Below, one piece after another: positions 43,788-51,852 of a stretch of DNA of 64,000 bases. A program made the translations under genes and the position numbers. The notes beneath the pieces were generated by a model. The model did no database searches, had not been told where the DNA came from, and was given only the letters and a program-made list of their open reading frames with translations. The first letter of the stretch is position 1, and each line of letters starts with the position of its first letter. Source of the stretch: Cardiobacterium sp. Marseille-Q4385 (lineage in GTDB: Bacteria > Pseudomonadota > Gammaproteobacteria > Cardiobacteriales > Cardiobacteriaceae); NCBI RefSeq assembly GCF_916618745.1, contig NZ_OU745373.1, positions 942,001-1,006,000 on the forward strand, written 5' to 3'.

Positions 43788-44840
43788 TCAAGCGATGGTG
43801 ATGCTTTTATCAAGATAGACATCCTGCACCGCATGCAGCAGCGCGACGCCTTCGTCGAAAGGTTTTTTGAAGCATTTGCGGCCAAGGATGAGGCCCATGC
43901 CGCCCGCGCGTTTATTGATGACGGCGGTACGTACCGATTCCGCCTTGTCGTTCGCGCCGCCTGCTGCGCCGCCGGAGTTGATGAGGCCGATTCTGCCCAT
44001 ATAGCAGTTGGCGAGCTGGTAGCGGGTGAGGTCAATGGGGTGGTCGGTGGTGAGTTTGCTGTACACCAGGTCGTCGGTGTTGCCAAAGCCGATTTTGCGA
44101 TAGCCGTCGTTGTTCACCGCCTGTTTCTGTTTGACGATGTCCGCGCCGATGGTCACGGCGAGGTGGTTCGCCTGACCGGTGAGGTCGGCGGCGCTGTGGT
44201 AATCCACACCGTCGTGCTTGTAAGCGGGATTGCGCAGATAGGCCCAGAGCACGGTGAGCATTCCCAGCTCATGCGCACGGGTAAAGGCTGCGGCAACTTC
44301 TTCTATCTGACGACGGCTTTCCGGCGCGCCAAAGTAGATGGTGGCACCGACGGCGACCGCGCCAAGGTCGAAGGCCTGTTCAACGGTGGCGAACATGGTC
44401 TGGTCGTGCAGCGGCGGCAGGGTCAGGGTTTCGTTGTGGTTGAGTTTGACCAGGAACGGGATTTTGTGCGCGTATTTGCGCGCGACGCTGGCGAGTACGC
44501 CGTAGGTAGAGGCGACCGCATTGCATCCACCTTCGATGGCGAGTTTGACGATGTTCTCCGGATCAAAGTATTGCGGGTTGACGGCAAAGGAAGCGCCAGC
44601 CGAGTGTTCGACCCCCTGATCCACCGGCAGGATGGAAATGTAGCCGGTACCAGCGAGGCGGCCGTGGTCAACGATTTGCTGATAGGCGCGCAGCACGGCA
44701 GGCGAGCGGTCATTCTGCGCGAAGACGCGGTCGATGTAATCGGGGCCGGGCAGATAGAGGTTTTCTTTGGGAATCGCGGTGCAGCGGTGGTTGAGCAGGG
44801 TGTCGGCTTCTTGGCCAAGCAGTTGTTGCAAGTCTTGCAT
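43788..44840 (-). CDS. fbaB: Fructose-bisphosphate aldolase class I (FbaB type)
   Basis: 350 residues from ATG at 44840, the same length as enterobacterial FbaB. ISILPVDQGVEHSAGASF, FLVKLNHNETL, GATIYFGA and VTIGADIVKQKQAVNN match the DhnA-type class I aldolases with a Schiff-base lysine. It interconverts fructose-1,6-bisphosphate and triose phosphates; the FbaB type is often favoured in gluconeogenesis, which would pair it with fbp in this window. Confidence 0.94.
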   Translation of the reverse strand: MQDLQQLLGQEADTLLNHRCTAIPKENLYLPGPDYIDRVFAQNDRSPAVLRAYQQIVDHGRLAGTGYISILPVDQGVEHSAGASFAVNPQYFDPENIVKLAIEGGCNAVASTYGVLASVARKYAHKIPFLVKLNHNETLTLPPLHDQTMFATVEQAFDLGAVAVGATIYFGAPESRRQIEEVAAAFTRAHELGMLTVLWAYLRNPAYKHDGVDYHSAADLTGQANHLAVTIGADIVKQKQAVNNDGYRKIGFGNTDDLVYSKLTTDHPIDLTRYQLANCYMGRIGLINSGGAAGGANDKAESVRTAVINKRAGGMGLILGRKCFKKPFDEGVALLHAVQDVYLDKSITIA

Positions 44841-44997
44841 GATGAATCTCCGTACTAAGGGTGGTATGGCACGCGGTCGCCTGCGCACGAAGTCCAGAGG
44901 TTGCCGGAGGGCTGTCGGTACGGGTGGGCGGGAGACCGTCGAACCGCTGCGCAGTATAGCGCGTGGAAAGACGATGTTCACTGCCGCCGCCGGGCAC

Positions 44998-45024
44998 AAA
45001 AAAAGCGCCTGACGGCGCTTTTTT
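44998..45024 (-). terminator. Intrinsic terminator after the L,D-transpeptidase gene
   Basis: AAAAAAAGCGCC/GGCGCTTTTTT with a four-base loop; symmetric A and T tracts, 17 bases past the stop at 45041. Confidence 0.9.
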
Positions 45025-45040
45025 ATCGAGGGCTGTGAGG

Positions 45041-45940
45041 TTATTGGTAATAGGCGACTTCGACCGGCATACCGCTTTCTTCGCGCACCACTGCATCGAT
45101 GAGATCGTTTTCGACACGCAGACCGCGTGAGGCGACGCTTTTATGTACGGTGTCGCGTGCTTCGGCGATGTTCTGCTCAAGGGTGCGCGCGTCCTCGCCC
45201 AGCGGTGCGTGAAATTCGAGGTACATGCTGTCGCCGAACCAGCCCACTTTCATCGGCTGGTTAACGATGTTGACCTGGGTGCCGACGCCCACCATGCCAA
45301 AGAGTTCTTCGATACCTTCCGGGTAGAGGCGGATACAGCCGTGCGAGACGCGCATACCCACACCTTCGGGCTTGTTGGTACCGTGCAGCAGGTAGGACGG
45401 GTTGGAGAGGCGCATGGCGAAGAGACCGAGCGGGTTATCCGGACCGGCGGGGACGACGGCGGGCAGCGGGTCACCGTTCGCCGCGTGTTCGGCGCGGATA
45501 GAAGCGGGCGGGGTCCAGGTCGGGTTGGCGCGTTTTTCCTTGATGCTGAGGATGCCTTTCGGGGTACCCCAGCCTTCACGACCGATGCCGATGGCGAAGA
45601 CGTGAACGACATTGCTGTTCGGCGGGTAGTAGTAGAGACGCATTTCCGGCAGGTTGATGACGATGCCTTCGCGCGGCGCGTCCGGCAGGATGAAGCGGGT
45701 CGGTAGCAGGACCTGTTCGCCTTCACGCAGGTAGAGGCCATCCACGCCCTGGTTGGCGTGTTCCATCGCGTCGTAGCCGATGCCGTATTCACGGCCGATG
45801 TCGTAGAAAGTTTCGCCCTGCTTGGCGCTGATTTGCTGCACCTGGCCGATGACGTTGATGTCTGACGGCGGCAGGTCATATTTCTCGGCGAATGCCGTCG
45901 CCGCAAGCAGGACGGTTGCAGCGAGAAGAGTCTTTTTCAT
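45041..45940 (-). CDS. L,D-transpeptidase (ErfK/YbiS/YcfS type)
   Basis: 299 residues with a signal peptide (AFA-EK). A LysM-like segment (~37-80, ISAKQGETFYDIGREYGIGYDAMEHAN) precedes a YkuD catalytic domain with LLHGTNKPEGVGMRVSHGCIRLYP: H186, S199, H200, G201, C202. Such enzymes make 3-3 peptidoglycan crosslinks or attach a Braun-type lipoprotein to murein; which one cannot be told from sequence. The C-terminal ~70 residues extend past the core domain as in the ErfK group. Confidence 0.93.
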   Translation of the reverse strand: MKKTLLAATVLLAATAFAEKYDLPPSDINVIGQVQQISAKQGETFYDIGREYGIGYDAMEHANQGVDGLYLREGEQVLLPTRFILPDAPREGIVINLPEMRLYYYPPNSNVVHVFAIGIGREGWGTPKGILSIKEKRANPTWTPPASIRAEHAANGDPLPAVVPAGPDNPLGLFAMRLSNPSYLLHGTNKPEGVGMRVSHGCIRLYPEGIEELFGMVGVGTQVNIVNQPMKVGWFGDSMYLEFHAPLGEDARTLEQNIAEARDTVHKSVASRGLRVENDLIDAVVREESGMPVEVAYYQ

Positions 45941-46158
45941 GGGGGCTCCGGTTATCTCGGGTTAACTGGTATTAAGCGGGGCTTTATATCAGGTCATGAT
46001 GTGTCAGGCTAATGAGCGGATTTTCACGAAAACACCCTATTGCACGCCGCCTACCATCTGCGCGGACTGAAATACGCAACAGCTTCACCTATAATCACCC
46101 GCAAACACATAAAGCCACACAACTGCCACGAAATTCTCAATCTAATACGGAGCTAACC

Positions 46159-47814
46159 ATGACCGACGCCGACATCGCCCGCCAGGCCACCATGCAACCC
46201 ATTGACGCCATCGCCGCCAAAATCGGCATCAGCGCCGACGAACTCGAACACTACGGTAAATACAAAGCAAAAATCCGCCCGCGCGCGAGCGACAAGCCGG
46301 GCAAACTTGTCCTCGTCACCGCCATCAACCCGACACCGGCGGGCGAAGGCAAAACCACGGTCACCATCGGCCTTGCCGACGCCCTGAACCGTCTCGGCAA
46401 AAAAACCGTCATCGCCGTGCGCGAACCCTCGCTCGGCCCCGTCTTCGGCATCAAGGGTGGTGCGGCCGGCGGCGGCTACGCGCAAGTGCTGCCGATGGAA
46501 GACATCAACCTGCATTTCACCGGCGACTTCCACGCCATCGGTGCCGCCAACAACCTCCTCGCCGCCCTCATCGACAACCACATCCACCACGGCAACGCCC
46601 TGGAAATCGATCCGAAGCGCGTCACCTGGCGCCGCGCAGTGGACATGAACGACCGCCAGCTGCGCAACATCATCAGCGGTCTCGGCAAAAGCGTGGACGG
46701 CACCCTGCGCCCGGACGGCTTCGACATCACCGTGGCGAGCGAAGTCATGGCCTGCTTCTGCCTCGCGCGCGACCTTGACGACCTGAAAAACCGTCTCGGC
46801 GACATGATCGTCGCCTGGAACAAACGCGGCGAACCCGTGTACGCCCGCGACCTGCACGCACAAGGCGCAATGGCGGCGCTGCTCAAAGACGCCGTCAAAC
46901 CCAACCTCGTGCAAACCATCGAAGGTACGGCGGCGCTGGTGCACGGCGGGCCGTTCGCCAACATTGCTCACGGCTGCAACAGCCTTATCGCCACCCGCAC
47001 CGCCCTCGCCCTCGGCGACTACACCGTTACCGAGGCAGGCTTCGGTGCCGACCTCGGCGCGGAAAAATTCATTGACATCAAAAGCCGCAAAGGCGGCCTC
47101 AAACCCGATTGCGCCGTCATCGTTGCCACCGTGCGCGCCCTCAAATACAACGGCGGCGTCGCCAAAGACGCGCTCACCGCCGAAAACGTGGACGCGCTCG
47201 GCAAAGGCCTGCCGAACCTGCTGAAACACATCGCCAACCTCAAAAACGCCTTCGGCCTGCCGGTCGTCGTCGCCATCAACCGCTTCGTCAGCGACACTGA
47301 TGCCGAACTCACCCTCATCGAAAAAACCTGCGCCGAACACGGCGCGAAAGTGGCCCTGTGCGAAGTGTGGGCACACGGTGGCAAAGGCGGCGAAGACCTC
47401 GCCCGCGCCGTCATCGACGCCTGCGAACAAGGCGAAAGCCATTGCGCCCCGCTTTATCCGGACGATATGCCGCTCGTCGACAAAATCCGCACCATCGCGC
47501 AGAAAATCTACGGCGCGGCGGACATTGCCCTGAGCGACGACGCGCGCAAAACCCTCGCTGATCTGGAAAAACTCGGCTACGGCAACCTGCCCGTGTGCAT
47601 GGCAAAAACCCAGTACTCGCTCTCCGACGACCCGAAAGCGCTGGGCTGCCCGCAAGGCTTCACCCTGCACATCCGCGAAGTGCAAATCGCGGCGGGTGCG
47701 GGCTTCGTCATCGCCATCACCGGCAGCATCATGAAAATGCCGGGCCTGCCGAAAGCCCCCGCCTCGAACAACATCGACGTGGATAAAGACGGCAACATCA
47801 CCGGCCTCTTCTAA
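46159..47814 (+). CDS. fhs: Formate-tetrahydrofolate ligase
   Basis: 551 residues from ATG at 46159 (CGGAG site). The nucleotide loop is TPAGEGKTTV (P60-V69); VREPSLGPVFGIKGGAAGGGYAQV and FTGDFHAIGAANNLLAALIDN are invariant signatures. It makes 10-formyl-THF from formate, ATP and THF, feeding purine and formyl-Met synthesis. A good terminator follows. The stretch 45941-46158 has no gene. Confidence 0.96.
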   Translation: MTDADIARQATMQPIDAIAAKIGISADELEHYGKYKAKIRPRASDKPGKLVLVTAINPTPAGEGKTTVTIGLADALNRLGKKTVIAVREPSLGPVFGIKGGAAGGGYAQVLPMEDINLHFTGDFHAIGAANNLLAALIDNHIHHGNALEIDPKRVTWRRAVDMNDRQLRNIISGLGKSVDGTLRPDGFDITVASEVMACFCLARDLDDLKNRLGDMIVAWNKRGEPVYARDLHAQGAMAALLKDAVKPNLVQTIEGTAALVHGGPFANIAHGCNSLIATRTALALGDYTVTEAGFGADLGAEKFIDIKSRKGGLKPDCAVIVATVRALKYNGGVAKDALTAENVDALGKGLPNLLKHIANLKNAFGLPVVVAINRFVSDTDAELTLIEKTCAEHGAKVALCEVWAHGGKGGEDLARAVIDACEQGESHCAPLYPDDMPLVDKIRTIAQKIYGAADIALSDDARKTLADLEKLGYGNLPVCMAKTQYSLSDDPKALGCPQGFTLHIREVQIAAGAGFVIAITGSIMKMPGLPKAPASNNIDVDKDGNITGLF

Positions 47815-47834
47815 GTATTCGCCGGATACACGAG

Positions 47835-47858
47835 AAACCCGCCGCGAGGCGGGTTTTT
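47835..47858. terminator. Intrinsic terminator after fhs
   Basis: AAACCCGCC/GGCGGGTTT stem with a four-base loop, then TT; 20 bases after the fhs stop. Confidence 0.85.
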
Positions 47859-47879
47859 GCTGCGCGGAAGCAGGAACTA

Positions 47880-47990
47880 GCCCGCTTGGCGGGCGCAGTA
47901 ATGACGCCGCTTGGCGGCCTCAACCCGCCGCAAGACTCTTTTCACGTTCTTGATGGTGGGCTGAAGCCTATTCTGCGCAAGAACCCGATA
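47880..47990. repeat. AAGCGG elements between fhs and the M48 gene
   Basis: Reversed copies at ~47881-47892 (CCCGCTTGGCGGG), ~47907-47917 and ~47985-48004 (GATATTTATCCCGCGTTGG), plus a GGTGGGCTGAAGCC segment of the kind seen near 14.06 and 19.34 kb. The last copy lies inside the 3' end of the protease reading frame. Confidence 0.65.
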
Positions 47991-49861
47991 TTTATCCCGC
48001 GTTGGCGCTTTTGTGGCGGCGGCGGCCCCGTCAGGATCTGTTGCAGGGCAAAGCGCAGGTAAGCCTGTTGCAGGGTAATTTCCGCTTTGCTGCGGTAATG
48101 GAGGTTCAGGGTGATGAGCAGATAGCGCCGAAAGATAGGGGCGAGGCGGCGCAGCGCCTCGCAGTGGTGGCAGAGTTGCAGGCCGGTTTTGCTACTGCCG
48201 GTATCGAGCGGCTGCCAGGCGGGCGTTTGCCCAAGCGGCAGGGCGCTGACTTCCAGCAGGTCCTCGTAGGTCGCTTGCGGATTCGGGTCGTCGGGGTCGT
48301 CGCAGGCGAGGAAGTTGTAGAGCCAGGCGATGTCGGCTTCGTGAGCGCGGTAATCGACGCCGCGACCAGTGATGCAGGTGGCGCGCCAAGCAATGAAGGC
48401 GGCGAGCTCATAGCGGCTGAGTTGGCCATCGTGCTCAATGAGGTGGCGAATGATGGGGTCGAGACGGTGCTTTTCGGCGATGTCGAAGGTGAACGCAGCG
48501 CGGCTGAGGTGAGCGGTGAGGGCGAGGCGCAGCAGCGGCTCACTTTGCGCGATGATGTCATAGGCGCGGCGGCAGGTAAAAAGACGTTCGCTGGGGAGGA
48601 GGCCCGCGCGTTCAAGATCAGCCAGTGCTGTGCCGCTGTGATAGGCGAAGATGGCGAGTAGCGCGGCGGCGGGGTCGGTAGGCGCAGGACGCAGTTCGGC
48701 AGCGAGGAGGCGGTCGTAGGCGGCAAGCGGGTAGGCGGGGTTCGGCTCGGGTGGCGGTGCGACGGGGCGCAGCGGGGTCGCGGCGCGGCTGCTGCGGCAG
48801 GCGTTGATGCGGGCGAGAATGGCGGGCAGGTCGGCATCGCTGATGTTGCCGCCCCAGGTCCGGATGCGTTCGCGCAGGGTGGGGTGGGTGCGTAACCGCC
48901 GCCAGCCCGGGCGACGGTAGTTAATGAAGTAGATGTGGGCGCGGTCAGGCGGTGGACGGCGCGGGTGGATGCCCTGTTGTTGCAGTGCCCAGGCTTTTTG
49001 CAGCGCGCCGATGAGGGCGGCGGGGTCACGGGTGTATTGCACGGCGCGGGCGTCCGCCATGGCTTCGCGCCGGCGGGCAAAGGCGGCTTGCAGGAGGCGG
49101 CCATAGAGGTAGAGGATGCTGATGTTGATACCGAATTGGTCTTTTTCGGGGCTGTCGCTGAGACCGCTCAGGCTGAGAACCTGGGTATCGGGGTCGGTGT
49201 AGAGCCGTTCTTGTTCTTCACGGCTGCCGGTGGCGAAGTAACCGGCAAGCATGGCGCTGAGGCGGTTGTAGAGCGCGGGGTCGCCGTTTTCGATGTGGCC
49301 GAATTCGTGGCCGAGGACGGCTTGCAGTTCGTCGCGCGTGAGGTTGTCGAGCGCACCCCGGCTGACGGCGAGGGCCAGGCTGTCGCCCGCGCCGCTGAGG
49401 GCGAAGGCGTTGATGCTGTCATCATCGCGCAGGACGTAGGCTGCGGGGGCAGGGATACCCGCAGCGAGGCTGAGTTCGGCAACGAGGTTAACGTAGCGGT
49501 TCTCCAGCGGATCATCATCGGGGCGGGCGGGACTGCCACCGAGGGCTTCGGCCTGTTCGCCCGCGCTTTGCTGCCCCAGCTCGCGTTTTCTGCCGTTATA
49601 GGCCTTTAACAGTTTGAAGACGGGCAGGAACACGGCAATGACAGCGACGCCAAACAGCACAAGCATCATGAGGTTGTTGAGACCAGCGTCGGGGCCGGTT
49701 GCGTTTGGCGTCATGAAGAGGGCCGCCATGAAGATGAAGAGCGGCACGATGATGATGAGGTAGCAAAGATAGCTGACGAGCGCCCCCAGCCAGAAGGCGA
49801 GGTGCAGACGGCGGCTGGCGCGCTTGGCGCGGCGATGTTTATCGAGGAAACGGGTGGGCAT
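47942..49861 (-). CDS. M48-family membrane metalloprotease with C-terminal extension
   Basis: 639 residues. TM helices at ~22-50 and ~63-82, then an M48 domain: AVLGHEFGHIENGD (H185, E186, H189) and RRREAMADARAV with the third zinc ligand Glu. Unlike HtpX (about 290 residues) it has ~330 further residues, including helical stretches and a CHHCEALRR segment. Related enzymes act in membrane protein quality control. The last ~20 residues (RGINIGFLRRIGFSPPSRT) are encoded by dispersed-repeat DNA, so the natural C-terminus may once have ended earlier, near LTGPPPP. Function of the extension unknown. Confidence 0.85.
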   Translation of the reverse strand: MPTRFLDKHRRAKRASRRLHLAFWLGALVSYLCYLIIIVPLFIFMAALFMTPNATGPDAGLNNLMMLVLFGVAVIAVFLPVFKLLKAYNGRKRELGQQSAGEQAEALGGSPARPDDDPLENRYVNLVAELSLAAGIPAPAAYVLRDDDSINAFALSGAGDSLALAVSRGALDNLTRDELQAVLGHEFGHIENGDPALYNRLSAMLAGYFATGSREEQERLYTDPDTQVLSLSGLSDSPEKDQFGINISILYLYGRLLQAAFARRREAMADARAVQYTRDPAALIGALQKAWALQQQGIHPRRPPPDRAHIYFINYRRPGWRRLRTHPTLRERIRTWGGNISDADLPAILARINACRSSRAATPLRPVAPPPEPNPAYPLAAYDRLLAAELRPAPTDPAAALLAIFAYHSGTALADLERAGLLPSERLFTCRRAYDIIAQSEPLLRLALTAHLSRAAFTFDIAEKHRLDPIIRHLIEHDGQLSRYELAAFIAWRATCITGRGVDYRAHEADIAWLYNFLACDDPDDPNPQATYEDLLEVSALPLGQTPAWQPLDTGSSKTGLQLCHHCEALRRLAPIFRRYLLITLNLHYRSKAEITLQQAYLRFALQQILTGPPPPQKRQRGINIGFLRRIGFSPPSRT

Positions 49862-49919
49862 GGTGCTCTCGCAACAGAATGGGCAGATGGATTATAGCGA
49901 GACCCCTGCATCTCTGTGG

Positions 49920-50009
49920 GTGCGGCACCAGGGGGTAAGCGTGCACTTATCCCGCCTGGCGGTTTTTTTGTCCTGCGGACAAACCCTGCCAAGCGGGATA
50001 AAACCCAGG
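49920..50009. repeat. AAGCGG elements upstream of the protease gene
   Basis: A reversed, diverged copy at 49947-49961 (TTATCCCGCCTGGCGG) and a forward copy at 49990-50009 (AAGCGGGATAAAACCCAGG). Confidence 0.6.
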
Positions 50010-50017
50010 ATTGTTGT

Positions 50018-50206
50018 TCAACGCCGTCCGCGCAGGTAGAGGATTTTGCCGTCGCCGCCGCTGATAATCATGCGGCAGGCGGGGCTTTGGATGCCGTAGC
50101 AGCCGTTTTCTTCAGCGATGGTGAGCGGTGCGGTCGGCAGTTGGTAGCGGGCAAGAATGGCGGTCGCGAAGCGGCGGGCGTCCCGGATGGTGGGCAGGCG
50201 GCGCAT
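50018..50206 (-). CDS. Small unrecognised protein, 62 residues
   Basis: MRRLPTIRDARRFATAILA...: basic, no signal or TM. The second half (CYGIQSPACRMIISGGDGKILYLRGRR) looks like beta strands. The ATG lies three bases past the stop of the creD-like gene and overlaps no other frame of merit, so it is probably the last gene of that operon. No family recognised. An AGGAG site is present in the creD-like 3' end. Confidence 0.55.
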   Translation of the reverse strand: MRRLPTIRDARRFATAILARYQLPTAPLTIAEENGCYGIQSPACRMIISGGDGKILYLRGRR

Positions 50207-50209
50207 GGT

Positions 50210-50845
50210 TTAGTCCTCCTTTTTGGCTTTCAGGTTGTACCAGTCGAAGTTCCTGGTGCCGTACATCGTTGCGGCCAGGGCGGCAAAGAGCAGCAGGCTG
50301 CCGGCGAGCAGGGTGTATTCCTGGCTTTGCAGCAAGAGGTAGAGCACGGCGTAGGCGAGCGCGAGGATGCCGCCGAGGGTCAGGGCGCGGCTCGCACTGC
50401 CCAGCACGGCGCTGAGGTAGCCCGCGATAAGTCCGTTGCAGGCAAGCGCCGCAAGGACGTAGGCGGCGGTAAAGCCGATTTGCTCGCCGAGCGAGAGCAA
50501 GAGCAGGTAGAAGATGATGACCGCTGCGCCGACGAGGGTGTATTGCACGGGGTGGATGCGCAGGCCACGCAGGGTCTCGAAGAGGAAGCAGCCACCGAAG
50601 GTGATGATCAGGAAGAGGACGGCGTATTTGCTGCTGCGCTCGGTGAGGCGGTAGAGGTCGAGGCGGTTATCCAGGGTTTGGATCGCGCCGGGCTTGGGCG
50701 GGGTGTCCACCTGGGTGATGTTCTCGCGCGCGTGAGCCGCGTAGTGCTGGCGGTCGTTGATGATGCCGCTGAGTAGCTGCACGGCAATCAGCAGGATGGC
50801 GCTGATGACGGCGATGATGATGAGTTTTTGTGTGGTGTTTTCCAT
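50210..50845 (-). CDS. creD: CreD-like inner-membrane protein, lacking most of the periplasmic domain
   Basis: 211 residues from an internal ATG at 50845 with GGAAT upstream. TM1 (KLIIIAVISAILLIAVQLLSG) and a short periplasmic stretch DRQHYAAHARENIT lead directly to RLTERSSKYAVLFLIITFGGCFLFETL, GLRIHPVQYTLVGAAVIIFYLLLLSLGEQIGF and TRNFDWY, which align with the C-terminal five TM helices of CreD. Enteric CreD has about 450 residues; the ~240-residue periplasmic domain between TM1 and TM2 is missing here. CreD is an envelope-stress protein controlled by CreBC. It shares its stop with the longer frame above; own cre-tags lie 56-82 bases upstream. Confidence 0.75.
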   Translation of the reverse strand: MENTTQKLIIIAVISAILLIAVQLLSGIINDRQHYAAHARENITQVDTPPKPGAIQTLDNRLDLYRLTERSSKYAVLFLIITFGGCFLFETLRGLRIHPVQYTLVGAAVIIFYLLLLSLGEQIGFTAAYVLAALACNGLIAGYLSAVLGSASRALTLGGILALAYAVLYLLLQSQEYTLLAGSLLLFAALAATMYGTRNFDWYNLKAKKED

Positions 50846-51313
50846 GTGGGGATTCCGGTGTGGGTGAGTGTGTAGTGTCGCGCCGTCAGTCCCGCCTTGC
50901 TTGAAGGCATCGTGAAGTGTCGGTGAATTTTCGTGCGGCAGGGTGAGCAGGGCGGCGACGGCGTGGATGCCGGCGAGGAGGACGGCGGGGTAGGTGATGG
51001 CAGCGGTGCTGACGCGTCCGCTGGTCAGGAGGACGAACGCGAGGGGGACGCAAAGCCAGGCACAGGCTCCGCTTGCGGCGGCAAGCAGGATGCCGCGCGT
51101 GTCGCGGCAGGCGCGACGGCGGGCAAGGAAGATGCCGCTGAGGACGGCAGGGGCGGGGTAGAGCAGCGTCGCGATGCAGGCGAAGATGAGGGTTTGCCGG
51201 TTATTGCCGCCAGCGAGTGGCAGCAGGACGAGCGCGGCGAGCAGGATGCCGAGGCAGGTGACGCCGGTAAAGCGGGTAATGACGCCGCCGGGATAGGGGG
51301 GTTGATGAGTCAT
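50210..51313 (-). CDS. Four-TM domain fused in frame to a CreD-like C-terminus
   Basis: From ATG at 51313 the frame is open for 367 residues. Residues 1-~130 contain four TM helices (ITRFTGVTCLGILLAALVLL and others) of no family I know. Residues ~131-156 (SPTLHDAFKQGGTDGATLHTHPHRNPH) are not domain-like and are encoded by what looks like a second promoter region. Residues 157-367 are CreD-like (see the internal gene). A cre-tag lies 54 bases before this ATG. It may be one fusion protein or, after loss of a stop codon, two former genes. The parallel promoter layout favours two genes originally. Confidence 0.6.
   Translation of the reverse strand: MTHQPPYPGGVITRFTGVTCLGILLAALVLLPLAGGNNRQTLIFACIATLLYPAPAVLSGIFLARRRACRDTRGILLAAASGACAWLCVPLAFVLLTSGRVSTAAITYPAVLLAGIHAVAALLTLPHENSPTLHDAFKQGGTDGATLHTHPHRNPHMENTTQKLIIIAVISAILLIAVQLLSGIINDRQHYAAHARENITQVDTPPKPGAIQTLDNRLDLYRLTERSSKYAVLFLIITFGGCFLFETLRGLRIHPVQYTLVGAAVIIFYLLLLSLGEQIGFTAAYVLAALACNGLIAGYLSAVLGSASRALTLGGILALAYAVLYLLLQSQEYTLLAGSLLLFAALAATMYGTRNFDWYNLKAKKED
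50901..50927 (-). promoter_or_regulatory. cre-tag (CreB/BlrA operator), triple half-site
   Basis: On the minus strand: TTCAC-N6-TTCAC-N6-TTCAA. The first pair (50912-50927) is an exact TTCAC-N6-TTCAC cre-tag; the second pair has one mismatch. Followed by a possible -10 GACACT at 50874-50879, about 22 bases downstream, then the ATG at 50845. Confidence 0.8.
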
Positions 51314-51366
51314 GATGGGTTTCCATTGAGGGGGAAACCAGTATGGCGCGGTGCGGTCGGCGCTGT

Positions 51367-51382
51367 GTGAAGCGGTGGTGAA
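51367..51382 (-). promoter_or_regulatory. cre-tag (CreB/BlrA operator), exact
   Basis: On the minus strand TTCAC-CACCGC-TTCAC, an exact match to the cre-tag. A possible -10 CATACT lies at 51341-51346 (21 bases downstream), and the ATG at 51313. Geometry nearly identical to the operator at 50901-50927. Confidence 0.82.
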
Positions 51383-51429
51383 GTGTGTGGGGATTTTGGC
51401 GTGGGACAGGATGACGCCAGATTTGGCGC

Positions 51430-51850
51430 GGGGGCAGTATTTACGCCGCTTGGTGGCTTTTATTCCCCTTCCGCCGCAGTGCGACATTTTCCTACGCCAA
51501 CGGGGAAGGGATTGGGGGTGTTTGCCGCGAGCCAGTGTTTACGCCGCTTGGCGGGATTTGGTACAGGATGATTGTTAGGATGGAGACGTTGCAGGCAACG
51601 TCTCTACATGTTCCTTTCTGCCGTAGTGCGGTCGTGCTATCTGAACAGCCGCCAAGCGGCGTCATTGCTGGGTTCACCAAGCGGTGTAGTTACTGGGCTC
51701 GCCAAGACTGAGCACGCGCACAAGTTCTGTGTTGTCCCGCTTGGCAACTTTTATTCTCCCCCTTTCGTCGCTGCGCGGCACTTCCCCCGGCAGCGGGGGA
51801 AGAGATTGGGGCGTTTGCCGCGCGCCCAGTGTTTACGCCGCTTAGCGGCG
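51430..51850. repeat. Repeat cluster between the creD locus and uvrA
   Basis: Six or more AAGCGG elements in both orientations (about 51438-51453, 51534-51553, 51652-51671, 51676-51697, 51737-51750 and 51829-51846) and one GAGACGTTGC palindrome (51583-51604, perfect). The last element directly abuts the uvrA stop and can fold (ACGCCGCTTAGCGGCGT), possibly acting as its terminator. No gene seen. Confidence 0.75.
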
Positions 51851-51852
51851 TT

